Source: Microcystis sp. T1-4 (GTDB lineage: Bacteria > Cyanobacteriota > Cyanobacteriia > Cyanobacteriales > Microcystaceae). Taken from it: a stretch of 45,198 nucleotides of DNA. Below are positions 1 through 7,079 of this stretch, in pieces (positions within the stretch are counted from its first letter, which is position 1; the number at the start of each line of letters is the position of its first letter). Below the pieces are notes generated by a model that was given only the letters and a program-made list of their open reading frames with translations, had not been told where the DNA came from and searched no databases. The stretch lies in assembly GCF_000297435.1 (NCBI RefSeq), contig NZ_CAIP01000421.1:1-45198 (forward strand). The letters are read 5' to 3'. The translations under genes and the position numbers were made by a program.

Positions 1-1603
1 TGCCTAAATTATTGTAGGATACCGCTTCACCCCCCCGATCACCGATTTCCCGATCGATTGCTAAGGATTGTTGATGAAACTCGATCGCTTTTTGGTATTC
101 TCCTAGGGAATAGTAAACATTGCCTAAACTGGTGAGGGATGCGGTATATTTCCAGTTGGTTTGCTCCTCCTGTTGTTGGTAAACAGTGACTAATTCAAGG
201 TAATAATCGGCCCGGGTTTGATAATACCCCCGTCGGGTGAGAAAATCCTCGATAGCACGGAGAATATCAAAAGCATTGTCGTACTCGGTTAACTGATAGC
301 GATGATAGAAAATTTCTAGGTAAGGTTGCACATCGTTGAGGATTTCCCAGGAGTCGGGTTGAGCAATAGAAAGATAATAGGCGATCGCTTTTTGGTGTAA
401 TTCCCTTTGATCGCCGGCTTTGTATTGTGCATATTCCCAAACTAAAGGCTGAAAACTAAAAATTCGCTGGCGATTTTCCTCTTTTTCTTCTAATAATGAT
501 CGTCGCTGTAATTCTCGCAGATCTGCCGTGATCTCGGATAGTGCGATCTCTGGGTAATTATCCATCACCGCTTTGGCTGCCAGAGAATCAAATTCTCGGC
601 GATAAATGCTGGTTTTAGTGAATAATTCCTGCTGTCTTTGGCTAAGTCGCTGAAAACTAGCATCTAAAACTAAAGCAATTCCCACTGTCTCTTGACGATG
701 ACTCCCCACCACCTGCGGATCGCTCAAAAGTTGCGATAAATTTCCTAATCCTAAATCCTCTAACCTTTCTAAACTGGGGTTTTGCGGAAATTCTGCTAAG
801 ATTAAATCCGCCACCAATCGCAGGAGTAATGGATGACCATCCACCCGTCGAGAAAAGTTCTCTAGATCCCCTGTTATTTGCGATTCCGCTAACAATTGCG
901 CCCCTTCAGGAGGTTTCAAACCTTTTAGCTCAATCCAACGGTTAAAACCCCTAGTTTTTGGCTTTTCTCTGGTGGTGACTATAATTTTGCTGGTGTCACC
1001 TTTTTCTATCCAAGCAGTGAAAAACTGCTGATAAAATTCATTATTCCAAGAACCATCTTCCCCTAATAAACTCTCTAGATTATCGATAATAATTAGGTGG
1101 CGATGGCGTTGCAATTGTCTGATTAAAGCTTCCTGTAAATCTATTTCTTCTTTGGGGACGGGATAACCAAATTCCGTCAGGAATTGGCGAGCTAAACCAC
1201 TAAATCCCCCCAGATTTCCCGCTTCCCACCAAAAGCGTTTTGGGAATAAATCTTCATCGTCCCCTAGGGAAGGATCGAGGGTAATTTCCTCCTCAAAAAT
1301 TTTACTGGCTAGGGTAGATTTTCCAATTCCTCCAACTCCTTTGATGCCAATCATCGCAACATTTTGATCATTAAACCACTGCTTAATTTGGGTGATTTCC
1401 TCCTCCCTTCCCTGCCAATGGACGAGACTTTTTCGAGCATCTCCTCCCTTGAAAATACCCCCCGATGGAGTTTCCAATCGGTTTAAAAGTTCCTCGGAAA
1501 GTATTAGATTTTTAGTCTCGATTTTGCCAATTAAATTTACTTTAGATTGAGCCTGTGCCGTTGCCGATAGATTAATCTCGTTGGAATTAGTTTCTGAAGT
1601 CAT
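1..1603 (-). CDS. NB-ARC/TPR STAND ATPase, partial (C-terminus beyond window)
   Basis: About 534 codons are read from an ATG at 1603 to the left edge without a stop, so the C-terminus is missing. Residues 1-45 form a short N-terminal segment with the motif SATAQAQSKVNLIGKIE at 13-29. An NB-ARC/STAND NTPase follows: Walker A GVGGIGKST at 89-97, Walker B LIIID at 170-174, a sensor-like KIIVTTR at 206-212 and GHPLLL at 256-261 (the GxPL position). After a helical linker, TPR repeats begin around residue 400 and continue off the edge (for example SLGEYQKAIEFHQQSLAI). STAND proteins are signal-sensing ATPases that oligomerise; in bacteria many act in anti-phage defence or programmed cell death. 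There is no large effector domain at the N-terminus, so the output must come from a partner, probably the gene just upstream (1806-2195). ATP binding is well supported; the trigger is unknown. Confidence 0.88.
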   Translation of the reverse strand, partial: MTSETNSNEINLSATAQAQSKVNLIGKIETKNLILSEELLNRLETPSGGIFKGGDARKSLVHWQGREEEITQIKQWFNDQNVAMIGIKGVGGIGKSTLASKIFEEEITLDPSLGDDEDLFPKRFWWEAGNLGGFSGLARQFLTEFGYPVPKEEIDLQEALIRQLQRHRHLIIIDNLESLLGEDGSWNNEFYQQFFTAWIEKGDTSKIIVTTREKPKTRGFNRWIELKGLKPPEGAQLLAESQITGDLENFSRRVDGHPLLLRLVADLILAEFPQNPSLERLEDLGLGNLSQLLSDPQVVGSHRQETVGIALVLDASFQRLSQRQQELFTKTSIYRREFDSLAAKAVMDNYPEIALSEITADLRELQRRSLLEEKEENRQRIFSFQPLVWEYAQYKAGDQRELHQKAIAYYLSIAQPDSWEILNDVQPYLEIFYHRYQLTEYDNAFDILRAIEDFLTRRGYYQTRADYYLELVTVYQQQEEQTNWKYTASLTSLGNVYYSLGEYQKAIEFHQQSLAIDREIGDRGGEAVSYNNLG

Positions 1604-1634
1604 GAGAAAAATTGGGGGTTTTCTTGAGATAAAA

Positions 1635-1805
1635 ATTAGGATGGCTCTCTTGTCTTTCCTGTGATAAGTTTGATTAATCGATCGCTAGTTACTCTTTGTG
1701 TCCTTTGTGCCTTTGTGGTTCATCCTTCTCTTCTGGCAAATAGGGAATAATAAAATGTATTCAGTGATACATTTTACCCAACTAACCCAAGAGAGCCATT
1801 AGGAT
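1635..1805. mobile_element. MITE copy 1 with 8-bp target duplication
   Basis: A 155-bp non-coding element (1643-1797) has perfect terminal inverted repeats GGCTCTCTTG / CAAGAGAGCC and is flanked on both sides by the 8-bp direct repeat ATTAGGAT (1635-1642 and 1798-1805). Its interior (CAAAGGACACAAAG-type core and GGTAAAATGTAT block) is shared with copies at 9604-9749 and 18012-18157; relative to them this copy is inverted. It sits between the small partner gene and the STAND gene, enlarging their gap from an inferred 39 bp to 202 bp. No transposase is encoded, so it needs one in trans. Confidence 0.85.
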
Positions 1806-2195
1806 TTAGAAACTAACTGTATCAGCCTCAATTTTTCCTACCATTTTAACGGTACTATTATCATAAGCTGTGGCATTCATGGCGATATTTTCTTGATTGC
1901 CACTGTTGATAACTTGTTTAATTTGTTGTGCTAGGGTTTGGATTTCTTGGGCAAAATTGGGATCTTTGAGCATTTCTACCTGTAAAAAAGGAACCACTTG
2001 CTGTTCAATCATCGCCTCGGATTTGGTTTGTTCGGCTGCCGCTAAAACCTGAGCGGCGGTGGGTTCCTTTTGTAACTTTTGCTTAATTTTTTGCCACAAT
2101 TCTACACCTTTATCCATTGCTCCTTCCGTTAATTTACCGATAACAGCTTCAAAGGCGATTTTAGCGATTTCGGCGGCGGCTAATTCGGCTAACAT
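1806..2195 (-). CDS. Small helical protein with C-terminal motif shared with the STAND protein
   Basis: A 129-aa protein. ATG at 2195 is preferred to the in-frame TTG at 2204. The N-terminus is a hydrophobic, alanine-rich helix (LAELAAAEIAKIAFEAVIGK), followed by charged helices, then a short non-helical tail at 107-129 containing NATAYDNSTVKMVGKIE. That tail matches residues 13-29 of the downstream STAND protein without gaps (9 of 17 identical). The gene is upstream of the STAND gene on the same strand, and before the MITE inserted the gap would have been about 39 bp, so they were probably cotranscribed. A hydrophobic N-terminal helix plus a C-terminal motif repeated at the N-terminus of a neighbouring NB-ARC protein is the layout of bacterial amyloid-signalling effectors (Bell-type domain plus BASS-type motif). 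That assignment is inference; it could also be a structural adaptor. Confidence 0.7.
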   Translation of the reverse strand: MLAELAAAEIAKIAFEAVIGKLTEGAMDKGVELWQKIKQKLQKEPTAAQVLAAAEQTKSEAMIEQQVVPFLQVEMLKDPNFAQEIQTLAQQIKQVINSGNQENIAMNATAYDNSTVKMVGKIEADTVSF

Positions 2196-2365
2196 AATTA
2201 TCAATTGCGAGAATTTTTCGCCATTCTAGCACAACGGCAACAGCAGTTGTGGACGGTTTAAATGTTTGGTTGACTGTTCAAAAAGTAAAAAACAAAACTC
2301 TGATATCGTTGCCACAACAGGATTGAGATTAGAGCGAAGCGGACGCGCTGGTAAGCTAAGACATA

Positions 2366-2565
2366 TTTAGGGTTTGCGGCAAAAAGTACGGGCGAAGCAT
2401 TCGGATAGAAAATCTCCGGTTTCACCGATAGGTTATTGCCCGAATGCTTCGCCCCTACAGGACGCGGGCCGATGAAGACGCAAAAATCTTGCACCTGTTT
2501 CGCTCGTAAAGCCACAAAACCCCTACCTTGCCTACATTTCACATTTATTCAGCAAACCCTATTTA
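2366..2565. mobile_element. MITE-like element with TAGGGTTTGC ends and nested palindrome
   Basis: Outer inverted repeats share TAGGGTTTGC (left 2366-2377 region, right 2552-2563 region). Inside lies a second perfect inverted repeat, GGGCGAAGCATTCGG at 2390-2404 against CCGAATGCTTCGCCC at 2440-2454. The outer ends resemble those of the 34830-35260 element and the solitary end near 15193-15215 (AACTTTTTGCCGCAAACCCT). No transposase. The ORFs that cross this stretch look like chance readings through repeats, so 2205-2930 is treated as gene-free. Confidence 0.55.
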
Positions 2566-2734
2566 AACTGCTTATTCTTAGATTAGCCGAATCTCCTCCA
2601 ATTCCTTTACTGTTGCCTCTTGCCTCGTCTCAACAAGCAATTTAAATTACGAACAGCTTATTAATGCTTGAGCAGCCCTCAGAAGCCCTTTTATTGAAGC
2701 CCGTTATTCCCTAAAGTCGTTGACAATAAAGCTA

Positions 2735-2856
2735 TAAGTAGGTAGGCACAATTATTTGTAGGATGGGTTAGCGGTAGCGTAACCCATGCGGGCGTTGGGT
2801 TTCATGCTTCAACCCAACCTACGTTCATTTTATATTTAATTCCACCCACCTACTTA
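2735..2856. repeat. Inverted-repeat element, TAAGTAGGTRGG ends
   Basis: TAAGTAGGTAGG at 2735-2746 is inverted as CCCACCTACTTA ending at 2856. Between the ends is a second imperfect palindrome built from GGATGGGTTAG...AACCCAACCTAC, a motif that recurs near 39914 and 40748. The same terminal motif appears at 29227 (CTAAGTAGGTGGGTG) and, diverged, at 42384/42530. Non-coding; probably a small non-autonomous element. Confidence 0.55.
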
Positions 2857-2933
2857 GACAAACTTAAACCGTTAGATTGCAAGAGTAGAAAAAGTAGTAA
2901 AATAGTTCAATACCCGTAAAACATGAACAAAAC

Positions 2934-3161
2934 ATGACTACTCTATTGCAAAAAGCATTCACAGAAATCCAGAAACTGCCAGAGCATCTTCAAGATGAAC
3001 TTGCTCAACAATTGCTGGAAGATATTGAAGGTGAATTAAAATGGCAGAAAAGCCTTTCCAACGAGGATCTGGAATTGGGAGCTTTAATAACAATGGCACA
3101 GGAAGCTCTGATAGAAGAACAAGAGGGGAGAACAGAAGATAAAGGCTTTGGGGAAGAATGA
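2934..3161 (+). CDS. Antitoxin of a RelE/ParE-type toxin-antitoxin pair
   Basis: A 75-aa acidic, helical protein beginning MTTLLQKAFTEIQKLPEHLQ and ending in charged residues (EEQEGRTEDKGFGEE). This matches the short cyanobacterial antitoxins that precede RelE/ParE-fold toxins: a helix with the QKLPEHLQDELA pattern, then a flexible acidic tail that would wrap the toxin. It overlaps the toxin start by 4 bp (ATGA at 3158-3161), giving translational coupling with the antitoxin made first. I see no obvious DNA-binding RHH or HTH motif. The family is judged from sequence pattern and context rather than from a diagnostic motif. Confidence 0.72.
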   Translation: MTTLLQKAFTEIQKLPEHLQDELAQQLLEDIEGELKWQKSLSNEDLELGALITMAQEALIEEQEGRTEDKGFGEE

Positions 3162-3433
3162 AGTCATCCAGAACCAAGAGGTTTCGTCAACTTTTTCTAA
3201 GTTTGCCGCAAAGGGTACAAGAAACAGCCAAGAAAAATTACCAGATTTGGAAAGAAAATCCATTTCACCCCAGCCTAGAGTTCAAAGAGGTGAAACCAAG
3301 AGAAAAAATCTGGTCAGTCAGAGTCGGCATTGGATGGCGAGCATTAGGGATTAAGAATTCAGAGGAAGAAAAGATAGTTTGGTTCTGGGTTGGATCGCAC
3401 TCCGAGTATGACAAGATTCTAGGTAAGAATTAG
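3158..3433 (+). CDS. RelE/ParE-family toxin
   Basis: A 91-aa basic protein. The patterns FLSLPQRVQETAKKNYQIWKENPFHPSLEFK and WSVRVGIGWRALG.....IVWFWVGSHSEYDKIL follow the RelE/ParE fold: two N-terminal helices, the P-x-HPSLxFK strand, the central VRxGxxxRALG strand and a terminal strand with W-x-GxHxxYDKI. Members cleave ribosome-bound mRNA or inhibit gyrase; the sequence alone does not say which. The reading frame is complete, with no lesion, so the toxin is probably active and kept in check by the overlapping upstream gene. An attC-like site begins 5 bp after its stop codon. Confidence 0.82.
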   Translation: MKSSRTKRFRQLFLSLPQRVQETAKKNYQIWKENPFHPSLEFKEVKPREKIWSVRVGIGWRALGIKNSEEEKIVWFWVGSHSEYDKILGKN

Positions 3434-3438
3434 AAGCG

Positions 3439-3525
3439 ATCTAACAAATCACTGCACCCGACCTTATGCTAAAGTTATCTAAATCATCCCAAGTCATTGG
3501 CGGCGGGTGATGGGCAACGTTAGAC
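3439..3525 (+). other. attC-like recombination site (putative gene-cassette end)
   Basis: The 87-bp stretch starts with ATCTAAC (RYYYAAC, an R'' box) and ends with GTTAGAC (GTTRRRY, an R' box). Inside are partly complementary arms CACTGCACCCGACC and GGCGGGTGATGGGC, sharing the 6-bp pair CACCCG/CGGGTG. At the other side of the toxin-antitoxin pair, GTTAGAT at 2871-2877 is the exact reverse complement of ATCTAAC, as expected for the first bases of the cassette that owns this site. The implied cassette is about 2872-3519. No integrase is in the window. Box pattern and geometry are seen; function is inferred. Confidence 0.5.
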
Positions 3526-3551
3526 CTACACCCTCTGAGTGTTAACGGTGA

Positions 3552-4217
3552 CTATAATCCTAGAGAGGATTCTTTTTTTCCTATCACTGCATAGAAGGGA
3601 TCAGCAACCATAATTCCTAACATTTGCAGGAAACTGGGGGTAGTAGCAGGACGAACGATCGCCTGTACTTCCCTAAATCCCGCCACCGATTTAAAATAGG
3701 ATTTCACTAGGGCCACCCGGCCTAAATCGCTATTATCGCGCCAAGCAGCGATCGCTTTTTGGTAAAACATCCGATTGGAAAAACTGACCACCACCAGACC
3801 ATTAGGCTTTAAAATGCGATACAGTTCCGCAAAAATCGCCTCTGGATACTGCAAATACTGCACCGACACCGTGATTAACACCGCATCAAAAGAACTATCC
3901 CCTAGGGGCAATTTTGGCTGTGCATTGAGGTCCTGGACAAAATAACTATGCAAGCGGGGATTTTTGGCTAACTCCTCCCCATTCATCCCGTGACCTTCGA
4001 TATGCTCAAATTCCATCTCCTCCGGTAAATGGGACACCCAGCTGCTCATCAGGTCTAAAATGCGCGTATTCGGCGATAAGATCTCTCGGTAGAGAGCGGT
4101 TAATCGATCGATAAAACCCTCATCCACGTGGGTGACGAAGCGGGGAAAAGCATAAAAATCGCTGTCTTTGGTCGGATCGAGTTTAGTTCTTTCTTCGGGT
4201 CGGAGCATTTTTGTCAA
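3552..4217 (-). CDS. SAM-dependent methyltransferase-like protein (class I, type 11)
   Basis: A 221-aa protein. The Rossmann-like methyltransferase core is visible as ILDLMSSWVSHLP at about residue 53 (motif I position), the acidic LNAQPKLPLGDSSFDAVLITVSVQYL (motif III-IV region) and EIYRIL-type ELYRILKPNGLVVVSFSN (post-motif, the classic LKPGG strand). Motif I lacks the glycines of the usual DxGxGxG loop, so either SAM binding is modified or this subfamily uses a different loop. The substrate is unknown. No same-strand gene is close on either side; it is probably monocistronic. Confidence 0.75.
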   Translation of the reverse strand: MTKMLRPEERTKLDPTKDSDFYAFPRFVTHVDEGFIDRLTALYREILSPNTRILDLMSSWVSHLPEEMEFEHIEGHGMNGEELAKNPRLHSYFVQDLNAQPKLPLGDSSFDAVLITVSVQYLQYPEAIFAELYRILKPNGLVVVSFSNRMFYQKAIAAWRDNSDLGRVALVKSYFKSVAGFREVQAIVRPATTPSFLQMLGIMVADPFYAVIGKKESSLGL

Positions 4218-4253
4218 GTTAATTTTACTATTCTTAACATACCCCAGAGACAG

Positions 4254-4282
4254 AAAAAAGGGTTAACCGAACTGGTCAACCC
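4254..4282 (-). terminator. Rho-independent terminator downstream of ycf35
   Basis: Read on the minus strand: stem GGGTTGACC, loop AGTTC, stem GGTTAACCC, then six T residues (4259-4254). The stem is 9 bp with one wobble or mismatch. It lies 27 bp beyond the ycf35 stop and would end the RHH-ycf46-ycf35 transcript. Confidence 0.8.
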
Positions 4283-4308
4283 CTAGGCTTGGGAACGCGC
4301 TGTAAATC

Positions 4309-4662
4309 TTAGCTTTGAACGACTAGCTTAACGTTAGCGTTTTGCAGACCGCGCTGTTTCACTTCGGATAGGGTTTTGTTCACAGCGTATTTTTGGTTGA
4401 TCGAGTTGATCAATTCGGTTTGATTGTGTTTTTTGGCTACACCCCAGAGGTCAGCGATTAAATCGAAACTGCCGTCGGTATTGCGGGACCAACCGAGATC
4501 ATATTCGCCATCGAGAACAGCAACGATGTCGGAGCGAACCCGTTGACCGTTGTAACCACGAACATCAGCTTCGGTTTTTACGCTAATGCCGAGGTCGCGG
4601 AGAGAAGCTTTGAGGATTTCGGCATCGGTGATTTTGGTCCGGAGAGTGCTAAAATGAGACAT
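4309..4662 (-). CDS. ycf35: Ycf35 family protein (DUF1257)
   Basis: A 117-aa protein beginning MSHFSTLRTKITDAEILKAS, typical of the cyanobacterial and plastid Ycf35 family (DUF1257): MSHF start, then a DLGISV...VRGYNGQRVRSDIVAVLDGEYDLGW core. The open frame extends upstream to 4743, but ATG at 4662 has a good ribosome site (AGAGGAAA, 7-10 bases upstream) and the family-conserved start, so the 27-residue extension is discarded. Function is not established. It lies downstream of ycf46 on the same strand with a 134-bp gap that contains small hairpins, so it may belong to the same operon or have its own promoter. Confidence 0.9.
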   Translation of the reverse strand: MSHFSTLRTKITDAEILKASLRDLGISVKTEADVRGYNGQRVRSDIVAVLDGEYDLGWSRNTDGSFDLIADLWGVAKKHNQTELINSINQKYAVNKTLSEVKQRGLQNANVKLVVQS

Positions 4663-4796
4663 TGGAATTTCCTCTTTGTAGATAAGAATCAACAACAACA
4701 GATTGAGAGTTAAAGAGTGCCGCCAAGCGGCTTTTCGAGGCATTGCTAGTCCCTGAGAACTAGCCTTTCATCCCGTTGGGAGCGGGCGAAAGTCTG

Positions 4797-6308
4797 TTAG
4801 AACTCCAATCGCTGGTACTCAGCGACGGAGGCCGAAGCAGGTCGGGCGCGTTGTCTGGCCCAATCACGCAGGGCCGTCACCTGTTCGGTCATGGTGCGAG
4901 ATAGGGGCAGAGTCGCCTTAATCGCCGCAATAATGTCCAATTGCGTGAATTCGCGATCTTGGGCGAAGGCCTCATACATGGCGGCAATCAGCGCCTGTTC
5001 TATTTCCGCACCGGAAAACCCATCGGATACCTTGGCTAACTGCTCCAAATCGAAGCGAGAAATGTCGGAGCGTCGTTTAGTCAGGTGAATATTAAAGATA
5101 TCTTGTCTTTCTTCGGAATTGGGTAAATCGACAAAGAAGATTTCATCGAAGCGCCCCTTGCGGAGAAATTCCCCGGGTAGCCGTTCAATCCGGTTAGCTG
5201 TGGCCATGACGAAGACGGGCGAGGTTTTTTCCTGCATCCAAGTCAGGAAGGAGCCGAAGATGCGGCTAGAGGTTCCCCCATCGGAATCGGCGGATCCTGT
5301 GCCACCGGCAAAAGCTTTATCTAATTCATCGATGAAAAGAATGGCCGGAGAGATGGATTCAGCAGTTTTTAGGGCATTACGCAGGTTAGCCTCAGACCGT
5401 CCCACCATGGAACCATCGTAAACCCTTCCCATATCTAAGCGCAGGAGCGGTAAACCCCAGAGGCGCGAGGTGGTTTTAGCAATTAAGGACTTACCACAGC
5501 CCGGTACTCCTAAAATTAGCATTCCTTTCGGTTGGGGGAGTCCGTAACCTCTGGCTCTTTCTGTAAAGGCATTTGAGCGCTGTTTTAACCATTTTTTTAG
5601 TTCTTCCAGACCGCCGACGGCATTGATGGTCTCGTCTTCTTCAACGTATTCTAAAATTCCGTTGCGGCGAATCAGTTGTTTTTTCTCGGAGAGGACGATT
5701 TCTACCTCGTCTTCCGTGAGTTTGTTCGCTTTTACATAGGCTTTGCGGTAAACTTTTTCGGCTTCATCTTTGGTTAAGCCTAAGGCCGCTTTCAGGAGTT
5801 TTTCCCGGACCTCTGTGGTGGTACGACGATTTTGATTTTTGCCTAGGTGTTGCGAGAGAACTGTATCTAACTCTCCCATGTCCGGCAGGGGAAAATCTAT
5901 AACTACTACGTCTTTCTCTAGTTCTATGGGGACTTCTTGCAGGGGAGACATTAAAATAATGATTTTTTCGGTTCCTTTAAAGCTGGCGATCGCATCTCTT
6001 AACCAGCGATTGACCGGAGCGGAAGTGATGAACGGATGCAGGTCTTTGAAGATGTAGATGCCCGCTTCCCGTTGACGCACTACCCATTCGATCGCCGCTT
6101 CTGGCGACACGGTATTATGTTGACTGGTTTGGCGCGGTTGACCCAGTTCGATCATGCCGTGGGTAACAGTCCAGACAAACACCCGTCGATGTTGTGTATT
6201 TAGTTGGGCTATTTTGCTGATGGCTTCTTCCGCCCTTTCCTCCTCGGAGGTGACGAGGTAAATCAGGGGATACTGAGCCTTGACGAGAATTCCTAGCTCT
6301 TCTTTCAT
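4797..6308 (-). CDS. ycf46: Ycf46 family AAA+ ATPase
   Basis: A 503-aa protein. The N-terminal half (1-225) is the Ycf46-specific domain, with IYLVTSEEERAEEAI near the start. The AAA+ module follows: Walker A GVPGCGKS at 267-274, pore-region RLDMGRVYDGSMVGRSE, Walker B ILFIDELD at 323-330, then ATANRIERLPGEFLRKGRFDEIFFVDLP with the arginine finger. A helical lid ends near 470. This is the cyanobacterial/plastid Ycf46 family; a Synechocystis homologue has been linked to inorganic-carbon use and photosynthetic regulation. Motifs for ATP binding and hydrolysis are all present. It lies 79 bp downstream of a ribbon-helix-helix protein gene and upstream of ycf35. Confidence 0.93.
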   Translation of the reverse strand: MKEELGILVKAQYPLIYLVTSEEERAEEAISKIAQLNTQHRRVFVWTVTHGMIELGQPRQTSQHNTVSPEAAIEWVVRQREAGIYIFKDLHPFITSAPVNRWLRDAIASFKGTEKIIILMSPLQEVPIELEKDVVVIDFPLPDMGELDTVLSQHLGKNQNRRTTTEVREKLLKAALGLTKDEAEKVYRKAYVKANKLTEDEVEIVLSEKKQLIRRNGILEYVEEDETINAVGGLEELKKWLKQRSNAFTERARGYGLPQPKGMLILGVPGCGKSLIAKTTSRLWGLPLLRLDMGRVYDGSMVGRSEANLRNALKTAESISPAILFIDELDKAFAGGTGSADSDGGTSSRIFGSFLTWMQEKTSPVFVMATANRIERLPGEFLRKGRFDEIFFVDLPNSEERQDIFNIHLTKRRSDISRFDLEQLAKVSDGFSGAEIEQALIAAMYEAFAQDREFTQLDIIAAIKATLPLSRTMTEQVTALRDWARQRARPASASVAEYQRLEF

Positions 6309-6387
6309 AACATCGACCCTATTTGTGGTAACGGTTTTGACCTTGGGCGGCTGATGGCTGTGGATGCCTTGTTCGGCTACTGAGAGT

Positions 6388-6738
6388 TTAGCAGGGAACT
6401 AAGGCCGCTTCTCCTTCGGCGGTTCCTTGAGCGCCAACGGGTTCGGGAACTTCGAGCGGGAAGTCGTCGCCCACTATTGCGGGCTGGCGTTTGATCGACC
6501 TTAGCCGATCTTCTTTCATTACTAACGCGGCATCACACTCGGGACAGACATGAACCTGATAGGTTTTGCCATAGGCGGCGGCTTCGATTTCTTCTACCTT
6601 TTCGGGGTATTTTAGGTAGAAAGCGATCGCTTTCTCCACCAGCCCTGACATCGATTCTTCATCGATTGCGGCCCTTATTTTTAGTTGACGATGGACTCCA
6701 GGGGGAAGGTACAGTGTGACTTTTTGCTTGTCTTGCAT
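6388..6738 (-). CDS. Ribbon-helix-helix protein with CPEC motif
   Basis: A 116-aa protein when started at ATG 6738 (MQDKQKVTLYLPPGVHRQLK); the open frame starts 15 codons earlier but without family-like sequence. Residues 5-45 fit a ribbon-helix-helix DNA-binding fold: strand KVTLYLPPGVHRQLKIRA, then helix DEESMSGLVEKAIAFYLKYPEKVEE. A short CPEC follows at about residue 64 (VHVCPECDAALVM), one half of a possible zinc site or redox pair. The C-terminus is acidic and low-complexity. It is the first gene of an RHH-ycf46-ycf35 group and could regulate it; that is inference. Confidence 0.72.
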   Translation of the reverse strand: MQDKQKVTLYLPPGVHRQLKIRAAIDEESMSGLVEKAIAFYLKYPEKVEEIEAAAYGKTYQVHVCPECDAALVMKEDRLRSIKRQPAIVGDDFPLEVPEPVGAQGTAEGEAALVPC

Positions 6739-6859
6739 ATCACTAAATTGGTTTACCCGGGTATGTGTCCCTACTATAACCACTGTCTTTCCCTCCTGTC
6801 AAGATGGTAAGCTGTTATAACGGCATAATTGTAATATTTCTTTACAATTGTTGGGGAAG

Positions 6860-7030
6860 TGGGGAGGGGGAATTATGAATTATGAATTATGAATTATGAA
6901 GTGGGGAGGGGGAATTATGAATTATGAATTATGAATTATGAAGTGGGGAGGTGGGGGGGTGGGGAAGTGGGGAAATTGAACTAAAACCCCAAAACCCCAA
7001 AACCCTAAAACCCTAAAACCCTAAAACCCC
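6860..7030. repeat. Short tandem repeats: GAATTAT heptamers and CCCTAAAA-type tract
   Basis: Two blocks each contain about four copies of the heptamer GAATTAT separated by GTGGGGAGG, followed by a G-rich stretch and then an AAAACCCC/AAAACCCT octamer-like tract. No ORF with coding character. This is the gene-free interval between the RHH gene and bgtA; the heptamer is the same as in the large array at 44639-44792. Confidence 0.8.
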
Positions 7031-7079
7031 AACCCCCAACACCTAAAACCTGTCTCCTGTCTCCTGAATTGAGCAAACC

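Noticed and set aside
2258..2542. 94-codon minus-strand and 69-codon plus-strand ORFs (2258-2645)
   Set aside because: They cross the nested inverted repeats of the MITE-like element, have no family-like sequence and contradict each other.
6980..7030. Telomere-like AAAACCCC/AAAACCCT tract
   Set aside because: Short, imperfect and in the middle of a bacterial contig; treated as simple repeat.
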